Part shown: one piece after another, positions 31,837 through 44,851 of the stretch
Layout of the letters: the number at the start of each line of letters is the position of its first letter
Numbering within the stretch: the stretch's first letter is position 1
Assembly: GCA_033060915.1 (NCBI GenBank)
Contig: CM065397.1
Location: 23,017,001 to 23,081,000 of the forward strand
DNA length: 64,000 nt
Direction: 5' to 3'
From: Euryodendron excelsum
Lineage: Eukaryota > Streptophyta > Magnoliopsida > Ericales > Pentaphylacaceae
The notes under the pieces: model-generated
What the model saw: only the letters and a program-made list of their open reading frames with translations
Database searches by the model: none
What the model was told of the DNA's origin: nothing
Made by a program: the position numbers and the translations under genes

Positions 31837-33579
31837 GATTAGGGCACGGTGTCCGGTGAGGATTGGGTCTTGAATAACGAGTGGAGTTCTGACCTGTTTC
31901 TTTCTTCCTTTGAGAGAAATCGTGAACTAGATGTGGGAATACCTTTACTCTAAACCTTTAGAGATAGGGGGAAGGAGAAGGAGAAAAGTAAAAGAAAATA
32001 GACAAGGAACAAGGTAAAAGTTAGGGCCCTTTTTAGAGAGTTTTTAGGCAATATGTGCCCTATGTATGCCCCTGTTTTTCGAGGGAACTAAGCTTGTTGT
32101 TTTGGCTCATTAGTTGGAGATAAGGTCTTGCCCCTGTAAGTAATACTGTACTTATAACCTGTTCATTCATTCATTCACATATCTGTTCATTCATGGGAGG
32201 TAAAAATGACAACTTTATTGTATTTGATTCGTCTTTTGTACATGGAATTGAAATACACAATTTGAGAGAGGGAGAACATTTTTTGTGGGATCTTTTGCTT
32301 ATTCTCTATATATTAAACTACTCTTGAGCCTTCGCATTCGTCTTCTTCTTGCTTTGCATGTTGGTCAGTGAGGGACCCTTCTTCTTGATTGCCCCATTGT
32401 CTTCTTGACAATCCTATCTCTATGAACCGAGATGGATTGGGGCCCCTCTTTGAAAGATTCCATTTGCATGTATGCTATGAGCCTTTAGGGTCGTAAGGAA
32501 CCGTTAGGAGTTTAGGTAGGTTTGATTTGTATGAGAGTGGTTTTGGACCATTCTCTTGGGGTTGATCACATGCATGAAAATACAATGACTCAAGTTTCTT
32601 TGGAACTCTTGTCCTGAAATGGATATTGATGCATGAACAGTATAGTAAGTGCATGAATAGCATAATAGCAGGAAATTAGCAGTTTAAATGGATAGGAGAA
32701 AAGGAAAAGTAAAGCAGTCGCCATTTCCTCCTTAGTTTTGAAATTTTTGCGCGTGTTTTAATTTTGTAGAGGTTCGGTTATGCACGAGGTGCTACATGAG
32801 CATGAGGTTAGGGGTTACTAATGCTTCCTTTAAAAGCTCGGTTCTTGAACCTTCAAACCTCTGGTGTCTACCCTCGAAAGGGTGAACCCTATCTTTGGTT
32901 GGTGGTTCGAGCGGGGGAACTATATAAAGGCCGTCAAGTAAAAAGCAGACACTGCATCTACTGACAGCTAATGTACTGTTCCTCCTTCTAACTATAAGGT
33001 TAGTAACTGGGTAGAATGCAAATATGAATGCATATGATTGTGAGTGCACCAAGTGTGTGTGAAATTTTAAAAAATGGAGAAAAGAACACAATAACACACA
33101 TCTATCCTATCATACATGCATTCATGGAAATTAAAGCATTCACATAGCATAAAGTGAATATGAACAAGGGTTCACCTACAAAAAAAAAAATACAAAGAAT
33201 TAGTACTTTTTGAAGAACTCAATGCAAGATAAAATGGATGGTCAATGCAAGAGCATGAATATGGAAAGCAATGCAAGAGCATGTATGTAAAAATCAATGC
33301 AAGAGCATGAACATGAAAATCAATGTAAGAGCATGAATAATAGAATGAATGTAAATGATGACACTTGTATGAAAACTTTGAATGTTTTTTAAAATTTTGA
33401 AAATAATGTTTGATTTTTACAAACTTATTATGTTTGAAAACTTTTGAACACTTAGATTTTTAAAAAATTTGAAAAACGGATAAAACTGTACAAAGTAACC
33501 AGAGATTCTGGGTGAGTGAAGGATGAAGAAACATGACAATGGCCTAATCATCTAAGTAGTCCCTAGTGGAATCGCTAGT
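31837..33579 (-). other. Leader of element 3
   Basis: Shares blocks with the leaders of elements 1 and 2 (CCTATCTCTATGAACCGAGATG; GAGCGGGGGAACTATATA). No coding potential. The primer site at its right end is too decayed to name its tRNA with confidence. Confidence 0.7.
33217..33346. repeat. 26-bp tandem repeat in the leader of element 3
   Basis: CAATGCAAGAGCATG words begin at about 33217, 33243, 33269, 33295 and 33321, a strict 26-base spacing. Confidence 0.8.
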
Positions 33580-34920
33580 TGTCACACCCCGATTTTTACC
33601 TAAGCTCTCTTGGCTCGGGAAGAACACGATCCTCTCTTTGTTAGAACTTATCCTCCTAGAAGGACAAGTGCGATGAGGGTTTGAGCTTGAACACTTGTTT
33701 TTTTATTTAAATAAGGGTTTTTTGATAAATTTTTGGAGTCGCCACTTAACATAATTAAATATGTGCTAGGTCACCTAAAATCTAAGCGTAATTCGAAGAC
33801 TAAACTTAGGTTTCTCGAAAAGATTTTGGAAATACCCTTCTTAAGAAGGTTTTTAGCAACCTTTTGAAAGTTTGAAAGCCCTTTTTGAAAATGTGACTCC
33901 GGTTTTGGTCTACGAAATAGAAGTCTATGGTCCGAAAGTTGGTTACATGTAGAGAAAATATCCTCAGATCATCACCTTACACTGCCGTTTCTGTACCTAC
34001 ATGTCTAATTACCCTTAGTTCATTCACTCGAATCACCGGTTACTAACATTCACTTATTATCCATTTTAGAATTTTGAAATGGTGTTTGATCATCACTTTT
34101 TGAATGAATGATAAATGATGCAAGTTTTGAAAAAGACGTTTGAAAATAGAAAATTTTGATTGAAATAGCATTTTAAAAATATACATTTGACTTAGAAAAA
34201 GGGTTATGACAACACCATTTTAGGTTGTCTACGTATCTCATTTGGTGAGAATCATGTCATTTATAGTTCGGGCTATAGCCCAATTGAAGATAGACTCATG
34301 GGAGTCTTGAAAGGTTTTGAAACTTTGGATTCTAGAGTTTTAACTTGAAATAGAACTTGAGGGTTTGAAAATATCTTTGGACATAGAACTTGAGAGATCT
34401 TCGGAATGCATTGAAACAACTCAAGAGAGTATGGAAAATGCTTTTGACATTGAACTTGGGGAATTTTTGAAAGGGAGCTTGGATTAGAAAAGTTCTTGTG
34501 AACTTGTCTTTAAAAAAATTTTGAAATCATTTTTTATATACCTTATGAAAGGTACTTGGAAATGTTTCCTCACTCTTGAGAGCCTAGTTATCAATCAACT
34601 AGACTCCTTTAGGGTTATGATTTTTGGAAAATCATTTTAGAAAAAGGGTTAGACACTTCCCTTAGAGTTTTGAAAACTTTAGGGTAATAGAACCTTACTT
34701 GATATCTCACTTTCCTTGAACAACCTTAACTATGTAAGGCCTAAGATTACTTCAAGGATATGACTCTTGAGAAACATTTTTGAAAAGGGTTCTTGGAAAA
34801 CACTTAGGATCTTAGAACCCTATTGTAAATAACCTTGAAGGTTGTATTTGATGTATCATTTTTCCTTTGGAAACCTTAACCATGAAGTAGGGATCACTTG
34901 AGGGTTGTGAGTTTTTTTAA
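33580..34920 (-). repeat. LTR of element 3, partial
   Basis: Minus-strand end of an LTR of this family, read as TGTCACACCCCGATTTTT on the plus strand, followed by the shared 'TTAGAACTTATCCTCCTAGAAGGAC' and 'GGAGTCGCCACTTAAC' blocks. The U3 half is not present. Confidence 0.7.
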
Positions 34921-35672
34921 TTTCAATTTGTTTAGTTGCTAGTCAATTTGAGTTAGCTTAGTCTTTGCCAAGTGTTGGTAGCCTATAATTGGCTTGGTCC
35001 TTAAGGAAATTGACTCCGATACTTACCAAATTTAATACTTCAATCATGACACCCGTTCTCTTGTGGTTTCATGCATAAAATCACTAGGCCCAAACCCTAA
35101 CCTTAAACCACTTTCCTAAACCACTAGGGCCAAATCCTAACCTAAAACCACTTTCTTAAACCACTAGGTCCAAACCTTAGTTCAAAACCACCTTTCAAAA
35201 TCATAGGTTGACTCAACCCTAGTTGTCTGAACCCTAGGTTAACTTGACCCTAGTTATCCAAACCCTAGGTTAACTTAACCCTAGTTTTTCTTAACTCTAG
35301 GCTAACCTAACCCAAGTTAGTTAACCCTAGGCTACCTTAACCTTAGTTGATCCAACCCTAGGTTAACCTAACTCTAGTTAGTTGACCCTAGTTTATCTAA
35401 CCCTAAGTTAACCTAACCCTAGTCAACTTTAGGTTACCTTAACCCGAGTTTACCTTGACCAAGGTTAGATGGCTTCAAGACGCTAACTCTAAACCTCTTT
35501 TCAAACCAGCTTTTCAACATAAATGATCTTTTCAAAACATGTTTTTAAAAACCTCCTACTCTCTTGAGTTTTCAAAAATCATAATTCAAGAGACCTCTGA
35601 AATGTTACCATACCCTTTTCAAAATGCTCTTGGCATCTCTATCTCTGTGAGCATAGAGAGATTGGGGCTCCT
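34921..35672. other. Mosaic stretch with CCCTAG/GTTAAC repeat
   Basis: 35030-35210 repeats 'CCACTAGGxCCAAACCxTA'; 35215-35470 is a degenerate array of CCCTAGGTTAACTTGA and CCCTAGTTA-type units, like 49388-49640 in the solo LTR and in the same strand sense. The last 38 bases (about 35635-35672) match the leader word CTATCTCTGTGAGCATAGAG and following bases of elements 1 and 2. Pieces of at least two different parts of the family are joined here. Confidence 0.55.
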
Positions 35673-38600
35673 TGTAAGCACCCCATTTTTGCCCGTTCGG
35701 CAGTTTTCAGTCCATCTAGACATGTATTCAAGTCAATATGGACGTATTCCAATCTAAATAGGCAAAATGACCAAAACGCCCTTGGGGGCGTTGATTAGTC
35801 CAATTCCAATAGGCATGTCTTTTTGAAGACGGTAAGTCCCCTTTCCAATTCCATTTCCAATTCTAATTCTAATTAAATTCGACGCACCTTTCGAGAAAGT
35901 TGATTCCTCAAGGTGGTAAGACCCATCTAATCCGGCACGTTCCCAAGTGAACTCTTCGGAATGGTAAGTACCTTCAAACCCATCGAGCGGGATGAGACCT
36001 CAAGTCCCCTAGATGGTAGAATGGTCCACCTTTGGCGCCTGCTAGCCTGCTAATGCAGAAATGTACGTTTTGGCATGCCTTTTGAGAAAGTTGATTCCTC
36101 AGGCGTTAAGTCCATTTAGCAGCTTTCTGAGCTCAGGCAGTCTCGGGAATGATCGCTAACCATCAGAGTAGCGGAAGTACTCGTAAATATCGCAACCGTC
36201 AGAATAGCGAAAGTACTCGCAAACAGGTCAATATAGGGAATTGCCAACAAACCCCTGTATCACGGGACCGTCGTCAGAGTGGCGAAAACACTCAAAACCC
36301 AGGTCAACACCAGTGCCTGCTAGCCCACTCCAGTGAAAAATGACCAAACTGCCCCTAGGGCAATTTTTGACACATTTCTCGAGAAAGTACGTAAGTCCTC
36401 AGAACGGTAAGTCTACCTTTCCAAGATTGTCTTAAAAGCAATCCAGCATGATTAGGTGCCTTCTAGTAAGTTTCGAGCCCATTCTGAGACTTTCCGGTCA
36501 AGATGACCATTTTGTCCCTAGGCATCCAAACGCCCCGGGAACCACACTGGCTTTGGGTATCAAACCGGTAACCTCCCAAGAATGCCTTTTATAGTATTCC
36601 CAACCTTTTATTATCTTTCCGGATCATTCCGAGTCAATGTTAGCAAACCCGGTGCAAAATGATCGTTTTGCCCCTAGCAGGCCGGTCACCTTTTCCGACC
36701 ACACCGGCTCTGGGTATCAAACTGGTAACCTCCTGGGACATTCTAAATAATGTTTCCAAACCTTGAGTCTTCTTCCGGGACATTTCGAGTCCATCCTGGT
36801 AGTTTTTTGACCCAGTTGACCATTTCGCCCCTAATGGCCCGGTCAACCCTTCCAACACATCCTGTCATCATTTTTCAAGTCTATTACCTCTGAGACACTA
36901 TTCTAAGGGTTCCCGTCCCTTTCCGGCTTTCCATGTCATTCTTGACCCCTTCAAATCATTCCCGGACCTTCCGGAGTCACTCTTAGTGAAGCTAAGCTAA
37001 AAATTGCATGGTAGTCACTAGTACAGGTGTCCAAATCTTCTAAAGATATGTTGCTTGCCGATCTTAAAACTTTCCTAAGTGGCTGGTGCCACTAGTAGTG
37101 GCGGCAAGCCAATATTTGGCTTGGTGCCACCAGAAGGATTTTTGGCCTGGCGCTAGGTCATTCTTCTCGTAGCCTCCCAAAAACCCTAGTCTCCTTTAGG
37201 TTCTCTAAACCCTAGCCTCCATACACAAACCCTAGCCTCCTATACACTCAAACACACTCCCACATACTCATACACTAGCATCCAAAGCCTCCATTGAACA
37301 CTTGAAGTGCTGCAACTCAAAGCTCTCAAAGATCAAGACAACCTCTCGAAGATCAAGACGAAGACTGAAGCGAAGACTAAAGCAAAACAAGAAAAACAAA
37401 GCGCGCAAAGCAAAGAAAATAAAGAAGATACAAGGTAGGCTCTATATTTAAGTTTACGCCTCTTCCCCCTCTCTCTTCTCCCTCCGAACCCGCTTGAGTT
37501 TTCTTCTATTTCAATCCTTCATCTTCTTCTCCTTTTTTCTTACATGCTTGAAACAAGGGACTTCTCGGTCCATGTGTAGGATTAGGCTATTGGAAGGTCA
37601 CCGTGTCGGGAGCTTTCTTTTAGTCTAACCGGAGACCACGTGGGTTCGGCCCCCTTAATTATGTGGTGAAGCCTTTAACCTTGTATGCTCACGACCCGAA
37701 CTTGCATTGTGCATATCATGATTTTGCATTCTTCCAAAATTTGTTTTCAAACTCGTTTTCAAAACTTGCATTAACATCATTTTCAAACTTGCATCAAAAC
37801 CTTCTATTTCAAAACTTGTTTTCAAAATCACAATCTTAGGGTGATTCTAGCCTTTCCATGGCGCTAAGGTTGCTTTAGGAAAGTGTTACATTTAAAGTGA
37901 CCAATGTGGTCCATATTTTTAAATCATTGTTGTTTTCAAAACCACTATCTTAAAGCGGTTCTAACCTTCTTATGGTTAGAATCGCTTTAGGAAAGTGAGG
38001 TATTTTATATACTTTCTAAACTCTCTTTTCAAATCTCTCTTTCCAAAAATATCTTTTTGAGAACTCTTTCCAATCTCCTTTTCAAAATTGTTTTCAAAAA
38101 CTCTCTCCAGAAATCTATTTTTCAAAAACTCTTTTTCAAACTTATTTCCAAAATGCTCTCCTCAAAGTTCACTTTCTAAAAATGCTCTTTAAGTCTCCTT
38201 CCTAAACACCTCTTTTCAAGAAATCTCTTTCCCAAAATCTCTTTCTAAAAACTCTCTCAAAGTGTTGCTTTCCAAAAAATCTTTCCAAAAACTCTCTCTT
38301 CAAAACCTACTTTCTAAAAACTCCTCTCTAGGATTTCCTTTCAAAAATCTTCCTTTCTAAAAGCTTACTTTCCAAAATCTCTTTTCTTGAAGCCCAAGTT
38401 AAACTCCAGAACTAACGATTAGGAAACCCTAACTTCTTTTCTTAAAACATGTTTTCCAATCTTGCCTTAAAACCTAGGTTTCCAAAATCTTTTTTCTACG
38501 TCAAAACTATAGTCTTGAAAATCTAGGGTCTCTAAAACATCATCCTTCCAAATCCATGCCAAATCTTATCTTCCATTTAGAAAACCAAATCCAATCTCCC

Positions 38601-40177
38601 GTTTAGGAAACTAGATCCAATCCTCCGTTTTTGGAAACAAAATCAAACCATCTCTTTTAGAAATGAAATCCAATCCTTTCTTTTAGGAAATAGGAATCTC
38701 AATCCTTCCTAGTCTAAACCTTTCCTAATTCACTCTTTCCTAATCTCATACCTTCCTAAACCATAGGTCTCCAAAACTTAAACTTTTAAATCTTTCCTAA
38801 TTCAACCCTTTCCTAGTTCCATCCCTTTCCAAATCTTAGCTTTCCAAATATAAATCTTCAAATCTTTTTTAAACTAAAATCTTTCCTAATTTCAAGAATT
38901 TCTAAAATTCAAACTTTGAATCCTTCTAAAATTCTAAACTTCCCTAAACTTCAAATCTTTCTAAATCTAAAACTTTCTAAACTCAAAACTTTCTTACTTT
39001 CTAAACTTTCCTATTTAAAAAACATTCCTTTTTCCGAAAATGAAACCTTTTTTATTTCAAAACTTTCCTAATTCCAAAACTTTCCTAAAATGACACTTGC
39101 TTATTTTGAAACTTTCCTAATTCGAATTTTTCCTAAATTCCAATCTTTCACTAATTTTCCAAGTTCAACACTCGAGTCAAATCCTTCCTAAGTCTCAAGT
39201 CTTTCTTAAGTCTAGGTTTCCTAAAACCAAGCTTTCCAAAATCAAATCTTTTCAAATCTTCCAATCAAAGTTTAATCTCTCAATCTTCCAATTCAAATTC
39301 CAAATCAAAATTTCTTTCTTCCAATCAAACATTCTATTTTCTATCGGACTCTTGTCCGAACTACGGCTGACCTGATTCCTCAAAAAGGATACATAGGCAA
39401 CCCTTATGGGTGCAGTCACAATCTTTTTCAAGCTTCTATTTCCATAACTCTTTTAAAGTCTCCAATTCCATAATCTATTTCAAGTTTCCAATTCCAAAAG
39501 TCTATTTTCAAATTTTTATTTCTAATTTCTAAAACTTTCCAATTTCAAATCTATATTTTCAAATTTCTTTTTAAATCAAATCAATTTCTTTTCAAATCTA
39601 TTTCCAAATCGATTTTTCAACTCGCTCTCTTGCAATTGCATATCATGCATCATTCTTTTCAAAATTGTTTTGTAAAGTGGATAGTTTTGGACATTTGTTA
39701 CTTGAAGACTTTCATAGGTGAATCTAAGGTGGATAGATATGTAGGTACCGCAAGAGCAGGGTAGGGTGATGGCTTAGTACGTCTTCGCTACATGTAACCA
39801 ATCTCCGAACCTAGGATCACTGTTTTCGAAAGACCAAAAATGGAGTTATTTTCAAAAAAGGGCTTAAATGTTTTCCAAAAGTTGATAAACAACCTGTTTT
39901 CTTAAAAACCCACTCTTGAGGAAGTATTTTCAAAATCGTTTTCCAAAAACCCTAAGTGTAGTCTTTGGATTATGCTTAGTTTTTAGGTGACATAACTTAC
40001 CTTAATCAAGTTAGGTGGCGACTCCGAATCTTTTTTCAAAAGCCCTTTATTCAAATCTATTTTTAAATCAAACCTAGTCGCACTCATTCTTCTAGGAGGA
40101 TGAGTTCTAATGAGAGAGTACAATATTTTTTTCGCTTGTGTGTGTATTCCTCGAGTGCGAAAAATCTAAGTGCGACA
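35673..40177 (+). repeat. 5' LTR of element 2 (4505 bp)
   Basis: Starts TGTAAGCACCCCATTTTT, ends AAATCTAAGTGCGACA, with the primer site two bases further. It contains degraded copies of the minisatellite (about 35890-36130), the degenerate palindrome TGGTGCC-N9-GGCGGCA at 37084-37106, and the pyrimidine-rich zone (37980-39330). The TATA box seen in other copies is deleted or lost here at about 37150. Confidence 0.9.
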
Positions 40178-40179
40178 GT

Positions 40180-40198
40180 TGGCGACTCCACTGGGGAC
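40180..40198 (+). promoter_or_regulatory. Primer binding site of element 2, tRNA-Arg type
   Basis: TGGCGACTCCACTGGGGAC, two bases after the LTR end. Same as in element 1. Matches what is known for Ogre elements. Confidence 0.82.
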
Positions 40199-41685
40199 AC
40201 TTAGAGGGTTAGGCCATAGTCATGTCTCTTCACCTTTCACCCATGTAGAGTCTTCAATTAACTTGTTCAATCTTATTCACTTTAAAATTTTCAAAACTGA
40301 ATTTTCAAAATTGTTTTAAAAAAAACATGCATCTAACTCTATTCATATTATCTTGTATTAAGTTTGTCATCCACATACTAACTCTTGCATCTTTTCTTTG
40401 TAGGTATGCTTTGTATTTAAAATATTATTTTATTAACTGCTATGCATGAATGTGATCAACAGGATGAATGGGAGTTGTTGGGCTCTTTCTTCCGCTTTCA
40501 AAAATTACACACACACTGCACGTGCACTTGCAGTCTGCATACTTGCATTTATACCCTGATATGACCCTTTTAGTCAGAAAGGGGGAACGGTATATTGGTT
40601 GTGGGCAAGATGCTGTGTCAGTTTCTTCGCCTATGGCCGCTTGATGGTTCCCCCGTTCGGATCACCAACCGATCATGGCACCACCTCGGGGAGTGGGCCT
40701 AGGTTTGAAGATCTGGGGACGAATCCGTTTTAGGACGCATTTGTCAACCTTCAGCCTCATAGTCATATAGACACCTTTCATAGCCGAACCTCTGCCGGAT
40801 TTAAGACACGCGCACCGTTTTCAAAACCATGGAGGAAAGGGCGACTGCTTTTACTTTTATTTATACCTATTATTATAATGACTGTATTCTTACTATTATA
40901 ATGCCTGTCTAACTACTCATACATGCCTATTTATTTCAACTGTATCCTCTTTCCTTATACTCTATGCATCCATTTTCATGCATCCGTATTCCATGTCAAG
41001 ACAAGAGTTCCAAGTAACTCAAGTCACTGCATTTTCATGCATATGATCAACCCATTGAGAGTGACACCTAGTTCACTCTCCCTTGCATTAAACCTACCTA
41101 AACCCTAAGGGCCCCCATGTAACCCTAAGGACTCATGACATGCACATCAGTTCATTCCATAAGAGGGGCCCAAATCCCTCTATGCTCACAGAGATAGGGT
41201 TGCCAAGAAGACAAGGGGCAATCGATCAACAAGGTCTCTCAGCAACCTCCTCGACATCAAATCCAACAAAGGCGAATCCGAAGACTCAAGAGTAGTTTAG
41301 GACTTCTTATGTAAAACTAGATAGGTGTAACCCCAAGGAAAAATGTTCCCCCTCCCCCTGTTAAAATGTATTTCAATTCTTTTGTATCTAAAACCCAAAG
41401 TTAAATGTATTTCTTCATTTTCCTCGAACGAACGGACGGGTAAGTATATGAATGGATGAAGTTCCACACTTGACGGTCAGGTATCTGCATATAGGAATAA
41501 ATCCCCTATCTTTGAAAGTGAGCCAATACATCATAATTAGTTGCCCCCCTCAAGTAGTGGCATCCTTAAGGCATGCATGGCATAAAGGCTTATCTAAATA
41601 AGACACTAACTTCTTCCTTTGTTGGTTTCCAGGGTACCTCTCCTCGTTCCCCCCGTCATTATAGGCTAAAAGCTAAGAAACGCCC
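40199..41685 (+). other. Leader of element 2
   Basis: 1.5 kb without a gene, alignable block by block with 20430-21882 on the other strand (for example the GGAGGAAAGGGCGACTGC and CTATGCTCACAGAGATAGGG words). Confidence 0.75.
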
Positions 41686-43005
41686 ATGGAATCACTCACT
41701 CTCGATACTTTAACTCTATTACTAGCAGAGGCGAAAGGAGTTAGACATAGGATGACCAAAATGGAAGGCATACTCTCTTCACTCTTATCCTATACAACCC
41801 ATGAGCAAGTAGAGTCCTTGCAAGCCCAAACCCATGACGGACAAAAAAGGATGAAGAAGGAAGACCAAGACTATGCCCCAACCATTGCTTACCAATGACC
41901 TCCCCAGGCCAAGGGCCTTGCTCCGATGCCTCCAAAACCAACCTCTAACCAAACCCCTGGATTATATAATCTTTCTTACGGATACCAGCCCAACCCATTT
42001 AGCCCTGTCACCAAAAATCATCCCATTTTGAAATATAAAACCCGAAGTCCTTTCAATTCCCGAACCATCAGCCCGGTTGTGACCTCACCAAAACTATGTT
42101 CCCAATCTTCAAAAACATCTGCAACACCTCTTCGGCCTAGGCAAACAAGTGGGAAAAAACAGACATTTACTGAACTCGCGTGTTCACAGACCACGGCCTA
42201 TTTTGGTCTCTTAGCGGCTGAATATCTAAAGCCTATACTTGCTCGACCCCGGCCTAATCCTCTACCTTATTACTTTGAACCTACAGCAAGCTGTAAATAC
42301 CATTCGGGTGGCCAAGGACATGATACTGAGGATTGTTTGACCCTTAAGTATAAGATTTAAGACCTGATAGATAACAAGATCATCGGCTTACGACCAGCAA
42401 ATCCTCCTCCGAACACCACTACAGACCCTCCGCTAGACCACATCATCAACGTTATTACAAAATTTGGTAACAACAAGGTTTGTTTCACTACATGCTAAGA
42501 GATATACTACAAGGATGGGGAAGAAATGGAATGCAGAAATGAAGAATAATGTCAGCCCTGGTCATCGTGCAACCCTGATAAAGTGTCGGTCCCTGAAGAT
42601 GAACTCGTAGACGAATCTGCCGAGAAGACTGACCAGGAGCCATTTAAGCTCAATAATAAGAACCCGCTATTATGCATGCCTGAGGAACATTGGGGCATGG
42701 CCGGACGCCAGTGCAGAAAACCTTGAGCTCAGGTCAAGTCTATTAAGCTGGAAGAAGAAAAGCTACCTAATCGGTTTAATAGAGAAACCAAGGAACTAGC
42801 AAAGAAAGGCAAGACGGTCAAGGAAGCCGACGATTGCATCATCACTGCCAAGTCGCTTAGAACCCCGAGAGAAACCTCTAGTTATCCTACCTCAACCAAA
42901 GATCCCAACTGTGGATAGAATGAAGATGTGGGCATTGTCCCGAGGCCTTACTGAGGTGTAATCCCTGCAAAAGCGTACAAGAGAGGGGTGTTTTCACCCA
43001 CTTTC
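41686..43005 (+). pseudogene. Gag-like gene of element 2, no capsid domain
   Basis: Begins MESLTLDTLTLLLAEAKGVR and follows the same path as the element 1 ORF, with the YHSGGQGHDTEDCLTLKYKI Cys/His region at about 42300-42357, then a charged C-terminal half (for example KLEEEKLPNRFNRETKELA) and the end block EDVGIVPRPY. Stops at 41896 (CGA to TGA, versus CGA in element 1), at 42358 (CAA to TAA) and later. The reading frame is conserved across the first two stops. The retrotransposon capsid core is missing, as in element 1, so this subfamily has an internally deleted gag. Confidence 0.8.
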
Positions 43006-44851
43006 TTTCTATCCCTTTACATTTCGTCCTTAAATTAATATTTACATTTTTGTTTCTTTAAAACAGAACTATATGCTTTTCATTGATAAGATAAAATGAT
43101 TAAGTCTTTTTATTCATTGCTATTACCTTCTTTTCTCTTGTGAATGGTAACTACTTTCTACGCAAGGGGCATGGTTTATCTTATGGAATGATCCAACTTG
43201 AAGGGATGATAACATGAGTTAACCACTCGCCAAATGATCAGCTTTCCAAAGAGGTAAAGGACAAGGATGAGTGAGGAAACTACCTGAAGGCAACACGTGC
43301 AAGACACTGAAGCTAAGCGATGTGTGACCGAATTATCAAAATGAAGAGGAGCTATCTTTTATGTTCCCATAGAAATTTACTTTGCTTAACCCCTAGTACC
43401 TCGCAGAAAGCGAAAATTTTCCTTGTCAACCCTAATCCAAGACTGTCCTTCCCACACTGTGGTAGACAATATTTGAGAACTCTAGAAATGGTATCCACCT
43501 CCACTGTGCTAAAGAAGCATTGAAGGCTTTATAGATCAAGCAATGTAATTCAAAGTCAAGAGAGACCCTCATTTCATTTTCCATACAGTCAGTAACAACC
43601 CCTTGCCAAACCTGTTGAGCCATTTATCTTTTTCGAGAAAACCCCAACCAAGGGATCACCGCCCACATTGGGTTAGGTTGGATTGCTAAGGAAAAGGTCT
43701 AAAGAAAAAGGGATGGTAGAATTAGTCGGACAAAGTGAAGGAAAAGAGTTGTTAAGGGGCAAGAGGCCAAAAAAAAAAAATCTAAGGAAAGGCCTGAAGA
43801 AAACCATGATTGAGTCATCTTCAAAAGCATAATAAGAAGATTGAAAGAGAAGAGAATCATGTTTATCTCAAAAAGCATATAGAAAGGGTGAAAGAAAAGA
43901 GTCATTTTCACCCTGAGAAGTATATAGTAAAAGCAAGAAGGAAATTTAAAGGTGATCTTAGGTTATAAAGAAACCCAGTAGAAACAGTAGGTTTGGGCCT
44001 TTACCCTTTCTTGCAAAATCCTAAAACCATAGCCTACATTACAACTTTACTAAAGTCCACTCTGATGGAAGACAAATTGTTTGATCTAAATGAGCTAGAT
44101 ACACTGCTGAAGCTAAAGAATGATGCAAACGCTACTGAGAAAGAGAGTCAAGGATGGTACGGATCTAAACCCTGCTGAAAACAACATCGAATTTGAGCCC
44201 ACACAACCCATCGTTTCGAAAACCCCATAACCTAGCCTACATTATGGTCCTAAAGCAAAGTCTTCTCGGATTAAAAGATTGGCCGCTTATCACTCTGCTA
44301 AAGGTCAGTTAAGCTGTTGCTAAAACCCCGAGAGTTGAGAATTTCAGCCTAAGAACCCTATATACTAACCTCGAGGCAAAGAGTCGGAGGCAGTCAAAAG
44401 GGTGAGAAAGGTACGAAATGCTTCATCCAGTCAAGGTAAGATTGAGCCAAAGGAGTGGCCAGCCCCCCCGAAAAGGAAGGAGTTACCATCCCGAAGATAA
44501 CAAGTTCGACAGCATCCCTTGTCATTCTGTTAGCTAATATATTCCTAATATGTGCATACATTCTATAAAAAAAATTGGCATAAGCTTTGCATACATAGGA
44601 CATAACTCCCTGTAGAAACAGAAATCACCAATACAATATTATCTCATATGATAAATATACACCATCATCTCTATCCATGCATTTGATCATATACTTAGTT
44701 GTCAAAATCATAAATGTCTTTGCATGTCCATATATCTAACTATGATAAACATTCATCTTTGTATAAGATTTACAAAATAAAATTGTCTAATATAAATACA
44801 TCTCAAGAATAGGGGCAAAGGAAGATCAGGGTCTACAGCAAGGGGCATCTA
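43006..44851 (+). other. Spacer between gag and antisense gene (element 2)
   Basis: No protein domain found. It corresponds, on the opposite strand, to 59806-61768 of element 5 (shared words include TTTCTACGCAAGGGGCATGG and ACTCGCCAAATGATCAGC). The two convergent genes on either side would both end here. Confidence 0.7.

Larger units (their letters stand above)
31319..34920 (-). mobile_element. Ogre/Tat-like element 3, partial
   Basis: Minus strand: LTR (from 33580 rightwards, start of its 3' end TGTCACACCCCG), decayed primer site at about 33561-33579, leader, and the first 170 codons of gag, cut at 31318 by LTR0. Right limit uncertain: similarity to the other LTRs fades at about 34920. Oldest element on this side, since LTR0 sits in it. 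Confidence 0.7.

Noticed and set aside
33561..33579. Primer binding site of element 3 as a definite tRNA-Arg site
   Set aside because: The position is right but several bases differ (plus strand CCCTAGTGGAATCGCTAGT), so only a decayed site can be claimed.
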